64,000 nucleotides of DNA from Hymenobacter mucosus (GTDB taxonomy: Bacteria; Bacteroidota; Bacteroidia; Cytophagales; Hymenobacteraceae): the NCBI RefSeq assembly GCF_900188255.1, contig NZ_FZNS01000005.1, positions 186,001 to 250,000 on the forward strand, given 5' to 3'. The notes under the pieces were generated by a model that was not told the DNA's origin, ran no database searches, and was given only the letters and a program-made list of their open reading frames with translations. How positions within the stretch are numbered: position 1 is the first letter of the stretch; every line of letters begins with the position of its first letter. Shown here piece by piece: positions 28,696-37,610 of the stretch. Made by a program: the position numbers and the translations under genes.

Positions 28696-30573
28696 ATGGC
28701 TCGTTCCGATTCTTTCTTCTCTACTATATCTGCCAAGAAACCTCGTCCTGACGGCAAACCGTCGCTTACGGTACAAGAGCGTTTCTCTGCCCTTAAAAAC
28801 CTGCCGGAGTTTCTGCGCCTAATATGGCAGACTAGTCCGGCGCTTACCCTTGGCAACGTGGCCTTGCGCCTACTGCGGGCCGCGTTGCCAGTGGCTATGC
28901 TGTATGTTGGCCAGTTGATTCTGGACACGGTTGTGCAGCTTAGCCGGCAGCCGGTAGCAGAGCGCGCGTTGACGCCGGTGCTGGTATTAATAGGCCTAGA
29001 GTTTGGGTTGGCCATTCTCTCCGATGCGCTTGGGCGTGGAGTGGCTTTGCTGGATTCGTTGCTAGGTGACTTGTTCGCCAACCAGACATCCGTGCGCCTT
29101 ATGCAGCACGCCGCCGAGCTTGACCTCGACCAGTTTGAGGATAGTGCCTTTTATGATAAGCTGGAGCGGGCGCGCCGTCAGACGCTTTCCCGTACCGTGC
29201 TCATGGCCCAGGTGCTCAGTCAAGCGCAGGACTTTATTACCATGGCGTTTTTGGCCGTAGGACTAGTAGCATTCAACCCGTGGTTGATGGGGTTGCTGGT
29301 GGTGGCGGTAGTACCAGCTTTCCTAGGCGAGTCGCACTTCAACGAGAAAAGCTACTCACTCGTCCACGGCTGGACGCCCGAGCGCCGTGAGCTAGACTAC
29401 CTCCGCCAGACGGGGGCCTCCGACGAGACGGCTAAGGAAGTAAAGATCTTTGGACTATCCGGCTTTCTCATCGACCGATTCCGAACGTTGTCGAATGAGT
29501 TTTATCAGCAAAACAAAACGCTTGTAATCCGGCGCGCTAGTTGGGGTACCTTCTTTGCTGCGGTGGGGGCAGCTGGCTACTATGCCGCCTACGTGTATAT
29601 TATTCGGGAGGCGGTACTAGGTCACGTGAGTATAGGGCAGCTCACCTTCCTGGCTGGCTCATTTGGGCGCATGCGCGGGCTGCTAGAAGGCATTCTGAGT
29701 CGCTTTAGCTCCGTTGCGGAAGGCGCACTGTACTTACAGGACTTCTTCGATTTCTTTCACCTACAGCCCCGTATCCGTCGCCACGAAGACCAGGTGGTGC
29801 GGCCTTTCCCCCGGCCTATTCGCGAAGGGTTTACCTTTGATAATGTAGGTTTCCAGTACCGGAATGCGGAAAAATGGGCGCTGCGCAACCTCAACTTCAC
29901 CCTGCGAGCCGGCGAAAAGCTAGCCCTGGTAGGAGAGAATGGGTCAGGCAAAACAACCCTGGTTAAGCTGTTAGCGCGCCTGTACGACCCCACCGAAGGG
30001 CGCATTCTTCTGGATGGCTACGACCTGCGAGAGTATGACCCTGCCGAGCTGCGGCAGGAAATCGGGGTTATCTTCCAGGACTTTGTGCGGTTTCAGCTAC
30101 CAGCCGGGCAAAACCTGGCCGTAGGCCGCATTGATGAGAAGGACAACCAGCCCCGTATTGAGCAAGCCGCCGCGCAAAGCCTAGCCGACAGCGTAATTGC
30201 CCGCTTGCCCCAAGGCTACGAGCAAATGATAGGCCGCCGATTTAATGGGGGAGTAGACCTGAGTGGGGGGGAGTGGCAGAAAATAGCCCTCGGCCGAGCC
30301 TACATGCGCGATGCCCAGCTACTCATCTTGGATGAGCCCACAGCCGCTCTCGATGCCCGGGCCGAGTACGAGGTGTTTCAGCGTTTTAATGAGCTAACCC
30401 AAGGCAAAACGGCAGTTCTTATCAGCCACCGCTTTAGCACCGTGCGAATGGCCGACCGGATTCTGGTAATTGAGCACGGCAAGTTTGTGGAAATAGGAAG
30501 CCACTCGGAGCTGCTAGCCCGCGGCGGACGGTATGCCGAGCTATTCCAACTGCAAGCTGCTGGCTACCGCTAG
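28696..30573 (+). CDS. ABC exporter, fused permease and ATPase
   Basis: This 625-aa half-transporter should work as a homodimer. The N-terminal transmembrane domain (about 40-350) is followed by an ATPase domain with Walker A GENGSGKTT (413-421), signature LSGGEWQK, Walker B LLILDEPTAALD (from about 542) and the switch His in ISHRFSTV. It is of the lipid/peptide/drug exporter type; the substrate cannot be read from the sequence. No accessory membrane-fusion gene is adjacent. The first 30 residues are a hydrophilic cytoplasmic extension. Confidence 0.93.
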   Translation: MARSDSFFSTISAKKPRPDGKPSLTVQERFSALKNLPEFLRLIWQTSPALTLGNVALRLLRAALPVAMLYVGQLILDTVVQLSRQPVAERALTPVLVLIGLEFGLAILSDALGRGVALLDSLLGDLFANQTSVRLMQHAAELDLDQFEDSAFYDKLERARRQTLSRTVLMAQVLSQAQDFITMAFLAVGLVAFNPWLMGLLVVAVVPAFLGESHFNEKSYSLVHGWTPERRELDYLRQTGASDETAKEVKIFGLSGFLIDRFRTLSNEFYQQNKTLVIRRASWGTFFAAVGAAGYYAAYVYIIREAVLGHVSIGQLTFLAGSFGRMRGLLEGILSRFSSVAEGALYLQDFFDFFHLQPRIRRHEDQVVRPFPRPIREGFTFDNVGFQYRNAEKWALRNLNFTLRAGEKLALVGENGSGKTTLVKLLARLYDPTEGRILLDGYDLREYDPAELRQEIGVIFQDFVRFQLPAGQNLAVGRIDEKDNQPRIEQAAAQSLADSVIARLPQGYEQMIGRRFNGGVDLSGGEWQKIALGRAYMRDAQLLILDEPTAALDARAEYEVFQRFNELTQGKTAVLISHRFSTVRMADRILVIEHGKFVEIGSHSELLARGGRYAELFQLQAAGYR

Positions 30574-30936
30574 CGCACTAACTGATGCTCAACCAGCACG
30601 CATGATAATCTTAGGCTAGGTTGAGGTTGAGATAGAAGCCGAGAGTGGGTTGTGTTGGCATTCTTAGGTAAAACTGAGCTATAGTATGCGGCTATAGTTA
30701 CTGCACTCGAACCTGACCTATAACGGCCGAGGTTGCTGCGCCGAATAAGCCTTGGTACGGTAGTATTTGCGTATAGAGTAGGAATTTTTTGGCCTTCTTG
30801 GTGAGTCGGAGAGAGGACTGTTTAGTCAGTGGTAAATAGCTGTTGCTGAGCAAAGTTATCCTTCTGATATCAGTTGATATTTGGAGGGAAGAAACGTATC
30901 TTAGGCAGTTCTTTGCGCACCCTTTGATTGCTGACT
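30574..30936. other. 363-base intergenic region, no clear feature
   Basis: This lies between the ABC exporter and the DUF4136 lipoprotein gene, both on the + strand. A TATCTTAG sequence near 30897-30904 is a weak promoter candidate for the latter. I see no strong hairpin, repeat or open frame. Confidence 0.4.
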
Positions 30937-31524
30937 ATGAAATCGTTTCTACCCTTCTTGGCCGGGTGCACCCTGGTATTGTCGGGCTGTTTGGCCTCAC
31001 GCGAGGCTCGTGTGGAGTCTGACTACAGTTTTGCCGGTCAATTTCGCCGCTACCGGACGTATGAGTTTATAAATGGGGAGGGCCTGGCCTCCGATACAAG
31101 CCACCTGGGCGAAGCCGTCCGCGACGCTATTCGTACCCGCATGAAAGTGCAAGGGTACAAGCCCGCCCGCCGCCGGCCCGACCTGCTGGTAAACTTCCGC
31201 CTCTTCGAAGGTGACATGCGTTTTCGGGGCTACCAGCAGCCCGATTTCACCCGGTGGATCAAAACGGGCTACGTAGAGGACGAAGAAACGCCTACCGACC
31301 AACGCCAGGGATACTCGCCGGTGCGCATGCTGCTTTCGGAAGGCACCTTACTCGTCACCCTCATTGATAACCAAACGAACCGCGCTGTCTGGAACGGCTA
31401 CGCCTCGGGGGTCAGCGTGCCGCCTGGCCCGCAGGGTGAGGTAGTACTACGCCGCTCAGTGCGCTCTATTTTCGACCAGTATCACGTCTTTACGGAGGGC
31501 TACCTCCAAAGCAACGGCGAGTAA
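30937..31524 (+). CDS. DUF4136 lipoprotein
   Basis: This protein is 195 aa from the ATG at 30937; the TTG three codons earlier is less likely. The lipoprotein signal ends in LVLSGC. The body matches DUF4136: an opening strand pair (VESDYSFAGQFRRYRTYEF), a helix with GEAVRDAIRTRMKVQGY, the PDLLVNFRL strand and a GTLLVTLIDNQTNRAVWNGYASG segment, then a final helix. The domain is common in periplasm-facing lipoproteins of unknown function. Confidence 0.88.
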   Translation: MKSFLPFLAGCTLVLSGCLASREARVESDYSFAGQFRRYRTYEFINGEGLASDTSHLGEAVRDAIRTRMKVQGYKPARRRPDLLVNFRLFEGDMRFRGYQQPDFTRWIKTGYVEDEETPTDQRQGYSPVRMLLSEGTLLVTLIDNQTNRAVWNGYASGVSVPPGPQGEVVLRRSVRSIFDQYHVFTEGYLQSNGE

Positions 31525-31542
31525 GCCAGCAGACAACTTATA

Positions 31543-31599
31543 AAAACGACAAGCCCGATCAGGACGCAACTCGTGTTTCCTGATCGGGCTTGTCGTTTT
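31543..31599 (+). terminator. Terminator after the DUF4136 gene
   Basis: The 22-base perfect arms 31543-31564 and 31578-31599 surround a 13-base loop, with A and T runs outside. It starts 18 bases after the stop codon. Confidence 0.9.
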
Positions 31600-31929
31600 A
31601 TTCGGTCGTGCCAGTAGGCATGTGAATCATTGCGGTTGCGAAGCCGCTAGTACCTATCTACTGCTGCGTACCTGCTCTGCGTACCTGCTGCTATGCTGGT
31701 TGCTGCGAGTGGTAGGAAGCTGCAGGGCTACTTTGGTAGGTAGCTACATCAAGCGCCCGTACCCGTATTAAAGTGGGCGTTCAGATACCAGGTAGGGGTG
31801 GGTAGCCGTTTTCAGGTTCTATTTGCGAAGCCAAGTGCAAAGGGCAAGCCGGTATAAACAGGATAGGCTCAGTGGCTTTTCCTACTTTCGGCTCGGTTTT
31901 GGTTTTGCGCCTGTTTTTCAACTTCCCCT
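31600..31929. other. Intergenic region with a short tandem repeat
   Basis: This 330-base region precedes the next lipoprotein gene. It holds a 13-base unit (CTGCGTACCTGCT) repeated twice head to tail at 31664-31689. TACTTTCG at 31883-31890 is one base off the promoter consensus and sits 40 bases before the gene. Nothing else is visible. Confidence 0.45.
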
Positions 31930-32856
31930 ATGACGCGCTTTTTTCCTCTTCGAGCTAGCTCCGGTGTACTTTTAGCAGCGGGTATGCTGGCTGCAGCTTC
32001 TTGTACCGCCCCGCGCGCCATTGTAAGCACCGGCAAAGTGACTCCTAAAGGAGAGTTTAAGGTAGGAGGCAACTTAGCCTTCAACATTCCTACTTCCACG
32101 ATCAGCAAAACGGGCTCTACTCTGGTAGAAGCCGCGAAGGAAGCTGCTAGTAAGGATACAGTGCAGTTCAATGGCACTATTGCCAACCTGCAAGTAGCAG
32201 CCCTGGCCTACGCCCTTGACCCCATTCGTCCATCTACCGACTTCTACGTGCGCTATGGTGCCCTAGATCGTTTGGATGTGGGCTACAAGTACGCCTTCGG
32301 TTCGCACGTATTCGACGCCATGTACCAGTTCCTCGGGCCCGTAGGCACGCCCGAACGGCCCGGTGGGCAGGCTGGGGCCACGTATGGCAGCATTGGCTTT
32401 CAGTACGCTACCCAGCGGGCTAAGCTGCCCAGCATACCCTTTCTAGACAACGTTAGCAGCTTCTTGGGCTTCCGGGCTACCCGCCACGACTTCATTGTGC
32501 CGCTCGTGTTCAGCACATCGTTTGGGCCGGAAGAAGAAATTGGAGCCTTGTCGTACGGCCTAGTGTACTCGTATAGCTCCTTACGCTACGGCTTCCAACC
32601 GGACAACGTGTACCTGGGCGGTACCAACAGTAAAATCCCGGCCTTGCCTACCAGCAAGCAAGGTTTTTCAGCCTTCGGCACGTTCATCAACGCCAAGTTT
32701 GGGTACCGCTACGCTTACGTGATTCCGGCCGTGTCAGTATACTACCAGAACTATGGCCAGTACCAGCTGCTCAACAACCAGCGCACGTCGCTGAAAGGCC
32801 TTACTATTATTCCAAGCGTAGGTTTGCAGTTTAGAGTGCCCACCGCCCGCCGCTAG
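31930..32856 (+). CDS. Lipoprotein, predicted outer-membrane beta-barrel
   Basis: This 308-aa protein has a lipobox (AAASC, Cys25). The mature part is rich in alternating aromatic and small residues (FYVRYGALDRLDVGYKYAFG; YGLVYSYSSLRYGF; FGYRYAYVIPAVSVYYQNYG), like a small outer-membrane barrel. No enzyme motif is seen, and the function is unknown. It is followed closely by a terminator, so it appears to be transcribed alone. Confidence 0.72.
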   Translation: MTRFFPLRASSGVLLAAGMLAAASCTAPRAIVSTGKVTPKGEFKVGGNLAFNIPTSTISKTGSTLVEAAKEAASKDTVQFNGTIANLQVAALAYALDPIRPSTDFYVRYGALDRLDVGYKYAFGSHVFDAMYQFLGPVGTPERPGGQAGATYGSIGFQYATQRAKLPSIPFLDNVSSFLGFRATRHDFIVPLVFSTSFGPEEEIGALSYGLVYSYSSLRYGFQPDNVYLGGTNSKIPALPTSKQGFSAFGTFINAKFGYRYAYVIPAVSVYYQNYGQYQLLNNQRTSLKGLTIIPSVGLQFRVPTARR

Positions 32857-32877
32857 GGGATTTGTCGCCTACATACT

Positions 32878-32905
32878 AGCCCCATCTTAGCAGGTGGGGC
32901 TTTTT
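32878..32905 (+). terminator. Terminator
   Basis: AGCCCCA pairs with TGGGGCT across a 10-base loop, followed by five T. It lies 22 bases after the lipoprotein gene. Confidence 0.75.
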
Positions 32906-32947
32906 AGGGCGCGTATGTGTCGCGTTTACTTCTCTACTTAACTTACT

Positions 32948-34015
32948 ATGAATATCCTGTACGGAGTGCCCGGTGAAGGACTGGGGCATGCAACCCGCAG
33001 CAAAGTAGTTATCGGTCACTTGCTCAGCCAGGGGCATAATGTGTGCGTAGTGAGCAGCTCCCGAGCCTACCAGATGCTGGCAGCTAACTTCCCGGGCCGG
33101 GTGCACGAGATTCGGGGCTTCCACTTAGCCTACCGCAACCTCACGGTCTCGAAAGCCCGCACTACCGCCCTGACGCTCCGCACGGCCCCAGAAAACCTGG
33201 TCGTCAACTTTCGTAAGTACCGAGAGCTTCTGTGCGATTTCGAGCCGGAGGTAGTTATTTCCGACTTCGAGTCGTTTAGTTTCTTCTTCGCCAAGTGGAA
33301 GCGGCTGCCCGTGGTCAGCATCGACAACATGCAAATTATTAGCCGGGCCAAGCTGGATGTAACCGTGCCACCCACCGAGCGCGGCAACCTGACCGTGGCC
33401 CGGCAACTTGTGCGCGCCAAACTGCCCCGCAGTCATCACTACCTCATCACCACATTTTTCGGCCTGCCTCTGCTAAAGGAGCACACCACTCTGGTGCCAC
33501 CCATCATCCGACCCGAGATTTTGCGGGCTCGGCCCACGCAAGGTCAGCACGTGCTCGTATACCAGTCGGCTACCACGCAAAAGGACTTGGTGACTCAGCT
33601 CCAACAGCTACCAGACCAAGAGTTTCGGGTGTACGGCTTTAATAAGGAAGAAAATCACGGCAATGTGCAGCTGCGGGCATTCAGTGAGCAAGGCTTTATC
33701 GATGACTTGGCCAGTGCCCGCGCCGTAGTAACAAACGGTGGTTTTTCCCTGATCAGCGAAGCCGTATTCCTACACAAGCCTATTTGTGCGGTGCCCATTC
33801 CGGCTCAGTTTGAACAGTTTCTCAATGCCGCTGAGGTGGAAAAGCTGGGCTACGGACGTCACTTTGAGGCCATTACGCCCGATAACTTGAAAGCCTTCCT
33901 CTACGACCTAAGCCAGTTCGACGACGCCCTCAGCACGTACCAGCAAGAGGGCAACGAGGTGCTGTTCAACAGGCTGGGGGAAGTGCTGGATGGGGTAGCG
34001 GCGGATGCCCAATAA
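32948..34015 (+). CDS. GT-B fold glycosyltransferase, MJ1255/VC2487-like
   Basis: This 355-aa cytoplasmic protein has a two-domain GT-B fold. It begins with GVPGEGLGHATRS, the loop typical of this family, and has the nucleotide-sugar-binding pattern near the C-terminus (VTNGGFSLISEAVFLHKPICAVPI ... QFLNAAEVEKLGYG). It is related to MurG/UDP-glycosyltransferases. Donor and acceptor are unknown. It is not linked to the polysaccharide cluster at 54-64 kb. Confidence 0.82.
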   Translation: MNILYGVPGEGLGHATRSKVVIGHLLSQGHNVCVVSSSRAYQMLAANFPGRVHEIRGFHLAYRNLTVSKARTTALTLRTAPENLVVNFRKYRELLCDFEPEVVISDFESFSFFFAKWKRLPVVSIDNMQIISRAKLDVTVPPTERGNLTVARQLVRAKLPRSHHYLITTFFGLPLLKEHTTLVPPIIRPEILRARPTQGQHVLVYQSATTQKDLVTQLQQLPDQEFRVYGFNKEENHGNVQLRAFSEQGFIDDLASARAVVTNGGFSLISEAVFLHKPICAVPIPAQFEQFLNAAEVEKLGYGRHFEAITPDNLKAFLYDLSQFDDALSTYQQEGNEVLFNRLGEVLDGVAADAQ

Positions 34016-34153
34016 GGCCACGCCACGTTACGCCGACGACCAGTAAAAGACTGGAATAGATTCTGATTTGACCGGCTGGTAGTAGCAGTAAGGCTTGGGC
34101 AAGTTTGTGGAAAGTAGCTTCAGACCGGAGTCATTTTCTTACTTTGGAGCAAC

Positions 34154-36142
34154 ATGAACCGAACCGACTTCCGCCGGGCGGCGGCCGTAGTAGCCCTAAC
34201 CGGTTGCGCTACGCTGCTGGCGTGCTCTACGCAGCCCCCAGCCACTACCACCACGGCCAAGACCCCCAACAAGTTTGCCGCCAATGCCACGCTCCGGCAG
34301 ATTGCAACGGCACAAGATGAGCGCAATGCCGCCGCCCTACTGCCTTTTCTGGCCCAGCCAGAAGTGCAGTACCGGCGCGAAGCAGCGCTGGCCTTAGCCT
34401 CCGTGCAAAGCAAAACGGCCACATCGGCGCTAGTAGCGCGCTTGCAGGACGATGACGCCTCAGTGCGCCACGCCGCTGCGTACGCTCTCGGCCAAACGGC
34501 CGATACAACTGCCGAAGCGGCCCTCTACCAACGAATAAATACGGAAACCGACGCCACGGCCCGCCGCTACGAGTTGGAGGCGTTAGGCCGTTGTACTTCC
34601 CGAGCCGGTTTGGGCACCTTGGTGCGCCTCCCCACCGTGCTGGCCACCGATACGGCTGCGCTCAGCGGGCAGGCGTGGGGGCTGTACCGGGCGGGCTTGC
34701 GTGGGCTGACTTCTGAAGCTGCCGTAAGCCGACTTGTTCAGCTTCTGGGCTCGGGAAATCCAGTGGGTGCACGGCTGGCTGCGGCCAATGCCCTAGCCCG
34801 CACCCGCAGCCTGAATCTGGTGCCTTACGCTGCTGCTATTGGTATGGCTGCTCAGCAGGACGTTAATTATGCCGTTCGGAGTGGAGCGGCTACTGCCTTA
34901 GGCAAAGCCGCTGCTGCGCCCGCCGTGCCGGCCATACTAGCTACCCTAACCCGCCGCGACCCTGACTACCGCGTGCGCGTGAGTGCCTTGCGAGCTATGA
35001 ATGCCGCCATGTATACCCAGGTGAAAGAAGCCGCCTGGGCCGCGCTTACCGATAAAAACGACCAAGTAGCGCTGGCTGCTGCAGAGTTCTTCTTGGCCCA
35101 CGCCACCGACGAATCCGGAACTTTGTTCTTGGAGAAAGCCAACAAGATCACACCCTGGCGGGTGCGCGCTACCGTATTGGCGGCGGCCCTGCATCAGCCT
35201 AGCCCCGAGCGAGCCGCCATTCGGGGAGCGGTACAGGAGCGGTACGCGGCATCCACTGACTTTTACGAGAAAGGATACCTATTGAAGGCCCTGGGGGAAG
35301 ACCCAGCTGCATTCAACTTTGTCAAGCAAGCTACTTTTACCCCAAATCAGCCAGTTGTAGTTGGAACCTATGGCTTGGAGGCGCTAGTTGCCATGCGTCA
35401 TCAGCCCGACTTTCCGACTAGTCTGCACTCCGAGTTTGCCGTGGTGTTGCGCCAAGGTGTGCTCAGCCACGACGTAGCGCTAATGGGAATTGCGGCGGAA
35501 GCTATTCGGGACCCGAAACTGGAACTGCGCCGCCTGCTGCCCGCCACTGATTTTCTGGAACAGGCCCGCGACCAGCTTACCCTACCCCGCGACTTAGAGG
35601 CCTGGCAGTCCTTGCAGCAAACCATCGACTTTCTTCGTCGTCGGCCAGCTACGGTTACGCCCGTGGCAAGTGCCGCCACGCATCCTATCAACTGGACGGT
35701 TGTGATGGACGTGCCGGCTGGGCAGCGGGCCGTGGTTCGTACCAGCAAGGGGGATATTACATTGCGCCTACTAGTAGAGCAAGCTCCGGGCTCGGTGGCC
35801 AGCTTTGTGGAACTTACTCGCCAGGGCTTCTACAATGGGAAGAACTTCCACCGAGTAGTGCCCAACTTTGTGGCCCAGGGTGGCTGCCCCCGCGGCGACG
35901 GGTGGGGTAGCTCTGACTACAACCTGCGTTCCGAGTTTGCCGACTTACGCTACGGAGAAGGGGCTGTAGGCTTGGCATCAGCGGGTAAAGACACCGAGAG
36001 CTGTCAGTGGTTTATTACCCATGCGCCCACGCCCCACCTCGATGGCCGATACACCATCTTCGCCCAAGTAGTAAGCGGTATGGATGTAGTCAGCCGCCTT
36101 GATATTGGCGACCGGATAGACCGCGTAGAATTAGTGCGTTGA
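34154..36142 (+). CDS. Lipoprotein with HEAT repeats and cyclophilin domain
   Basis: This 662-aa protein has a lipobox (LLAC, Cys24). About 450 residues of HEAT/PBS-type alpha repeats follow, for example YRREAALALASVQ, VRHAAAYALGQTA, ARLAAANALARTR and YAVRSGAATALGKAA. The C-terminal domain is a cyclophilin-type peptidyl-prolyl isomerase (about 515-662: TSKGDITLRLLVEQAPGSV, GKNFHRVVPNFVAQGG, GRYTIFAQVVSGMDVV). The likely role is folding of envelope proteins, with the repeats acting as a client or docking platform; this is inference. TACTTTGG lies just 6 bases before the ATG. Confidence 0.9.
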   Translation: MNRTDFRRAAAVVALTGCATLLACSTQPPATTTTAKTPNKFAANATLRQIATAQDERNAAALLPFLAQPEVQYRREAALALASVQSKTATSALVARLQDDDASVRHAAAYALGQTADTTAEAALYQRINTETDATARRYELEALGRCTSRAGLGTLVRLPTVLATDTAALSGQAWGLYRAGLRGLTSEAAVSRLVQLLGSGNPVGARLAAANALARTRSLNLVPYAAAIGMAAQQDVNYAVRSGAATALGKAAAAPAVPAILATLTRRDPDYRVRVSALRAMNAAMYTQVKEAAWAALTDKNDQVALAAAEFFLAHATDESGTLFLEKANKITPWRVRATVLAAALHQPSPERAAIRGAVQERYAASTDFYEKGYLLKALGEDPAAFNFVKQATFTPNQPVVVGTYGLEALVAMRHQPDFPTSLHSEFAVVLRQGVLSHDVALMGIAAEAIRDPKLELRRLLPATDFLEQARDQLTLPRDLEAWQSLQQTIDFLRRRPATVTPVASAATHPINWTVVMDVPAGQRAVVRTSKGDITLRLLVEQAPGSVASFVELTRQGFYNGKNFHRVVPNFVAQGGCPRGDGWGSSDYNLRSEFADLRYGEGAVGLASAGKDTESCQWFITHAPTPHLDGRYTIFAQVVSGMDVVSRLDIGDRIDRVELVR

Positions 36143-36150
36143 GTACTCAT

Positions 36151-36215
36151 GCCGATACAACGCAAAGAGGCCCGGTTTTGCATTGCAAAACCGGGCCTCT
36201 TTGCGTTGTATCGGC
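36151..36215. terminator. Very long perfect inverted repeat, bidirectional terminator
   Basis: Two 32-base perfect arms (36151-36182 and 36184-36215) are separated by one base. They contain a CCCGG core flanked by GCAAAGAGG/CCTCTTTGC. The repeat lies between the convergent isomerase and cupin genes. Arms this long are unusual for a simple terminator. Confidence 0.85.
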
Positions 36216-36277
36216 CTAGTCTTTAGACTAATGCCCGATTGTATATGAGCAGTAGCTGAACCAGGCTAGGTGGTTGC

Positions 36278-36619
36278 TTATTCCTCTTCGCGACCGTGCA
36301 CTTGGGCGGGCGGCGTGGTGGCTTCTACCGCCGTGAAGCTTTCTAGAATCTTGTAGGTGTGGCTAGCGCCCTTGGGTACTACCCAGGAGTTGCCTGGCTC
36401 TAGTACTACTACTTGTCCTTCCACGTGCAGCTCGGCGCGGCCGGAAATTACGTAGCCTACAGTTTCGTAAGGGCGGGCAGCCGGCTCTTTTGCTTCGGCA
36501 GGCGACTCGTTTTCCCACAGGCGCATTGACACGTGAACGCCAGAGGCAAGGTACTTTTCTCCATCGGCACCGGTAGGAGAGTAACGAGAATCAACTTTGG
36601 TGATGGTGGTATCGGCCAT
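36278..36619 (-). CDS. Cupin domain protein
   Basis: This 113-aa single-domain cupin has a conserved barrel with RPYETVGYVISGRAELHVEGQ and PGNSWVVPKGASHTYKI, the two cupin motifs, of which the second keeps Pro and His. The metal-binding pattern of motif 1 is incomplete (one Glu, no His pair), so enzymatic function is doubtful. No signal peptide is present. The function is unknown. Confidence 0.85.
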   Translation of the reverse strand: MADTTITKVDSRYSPTGADGEKYLASGVHVSMRLWENESPAEAKEPAARPYETVGYVISGRAELHVEGQVVVLEPGNSWVVPKGASHTYKILESFTAVEATTPPAQVHGREEE

Positions 36620-36754
36620 GAGTGGTAGCAGGTTAGGTAGTCAGAGTAGTTTTATGCTGCTAACGTGGGGCCCACGGAGCAGGTTATGGGTAATTCCTGC
36701 TGCTTCGTCTAATCCTTTTGCTGGTTCGGCTATGATTACGCTATTTTACTCTGT

Positions 36755-37501
36755 ATGAATCATGTGCTTTTTACCCGCTCTAGCCTCTTCTTGCTCGTTG
36801 GTTTGTGCCTAGGCAGCTTTGGCGCCATTGCCCAAACGGGTCCTACTACCGGCCGCATCGAATCGGGCCAAGATATAGAGCCAGATAGTACCCAGTTTGA
36901 AGACCAGCTATTCCGAAAAATCAGCCGGTTTACTCGCCAGCGGGTTGAGGAGCAACGTCTTCTGAAAATAGGGCTTACGGAGTTTCGGCACGCTCGGCAA
37001 GACGGTGAACTGCGCGATGCGCATTATGGCCTCAACCTGATATATGAGCAGAAGGTGCGCCCCCAATGGTCGGTACTGGCGGAGTTGTCACCGGAGTTTG
37101 TGCGCTACCGCGAGGCTCTGCACGGCCCCGTCACAAACGGCGTAGTACTTGCGTCGCAAGTGGCAGGGCGCTACTACTATAACCTGAACAAGCGCATTCG
37201 GCTGGGCAAGAGCGCCAATAATTTCTCAGCAAACTACTTTTCTCTAGCCCTTGGCACTAGTTATGGCAAGCGTGGCTACGGCACGCCACTCACCACCAAT
37301 GATAACTTACTGCGCGGCGATGCTGTACGAGCCTCTATAGCGGCGCTGTATGGTATTCAGCGGCGCCTGGGTCGCTACGGATTTGTAGATGTATACGCCG
37401 GACTGCCGCTGCCACTAATACCGAAGGTGGGTCCTTTAGCTGGCAACAACAATTTTCGGCTACTGCTAGACCTTCGGCTTGGCTTGGCGCTGGGGCAGTA
37501 A
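36755..37501 (+). CDS. Exported protein, likely outer-membrane barrel
   Basis: This 248-aa protein has a signal peptide ending GAIAQ (about 1-27). The mature part starts with a charged helix (FEDQLFRKISRFTRQRVEEQR) and continues as alternating strands (HYGLNLIYEQKVRPQWSVLAEL; AGRYYYNLNKRIRLG; YFSLALGTSYGKRGYG). It is probably an outer-membrane protein of unknown function. A hairpin follows at 37559-37604. Confidence 0.7.
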   Translation: MNHVLFTRSSLFLLVGLCLGSFGAIAQTGPTTGRIESGQDIEPDSTQFEDQLFRKISRFTRQRVEEQRLLKIGLTEFRHARQDGELRDAHYGLNLIYEQKVRPQWSVLAELSPEFVRYREALHGPVTNGVVLASQVAGRYYYNLNKRIRLGKSANNFSANYFSLALGTSYGKRGYGTPLTTNDNLLRGDAVRASIAALYGIQRRLGRYGFVDVYAGLPLPLIPKVGPLAGNNNFRLLLDLRLGLALGQ

Positions 37502-37558
37502 CCCCGTTTCTCCTGTAAACACGGTAGTTATTCGCAAAAATAACCAAACTACTACTTC

Positions 37559-37604
37559 AGCGGCCCCGCGTAGCCTACGTGCATGTAAGTTACGCGGGGC
37601 CGCT
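37559..37604. terminator. Hairpin between convergent genes
   Basis: The 14-base arms AGCGGCCCCGCGTA and complement are separated by 18 bases. It lies between the barrel gene and the T9SS beta-helix gene. There is no clear U tract. Confidence 0.6.
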
Positions 37605-37610
37605 ACTGAT

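Noticed and set aside
28590..29081. 163-codon open frame on the minus strand over the ABC exporter start
   Set aside because: It overlaps the start of a complete ABC exporter gene; the composition is shadow-like.
31664..31689. Two copies of a 13-base unit, considered as the start of a CRISPR or iteron array
   Set aside because: There are only two copies with no spacers and no origin or cas genes nearby.
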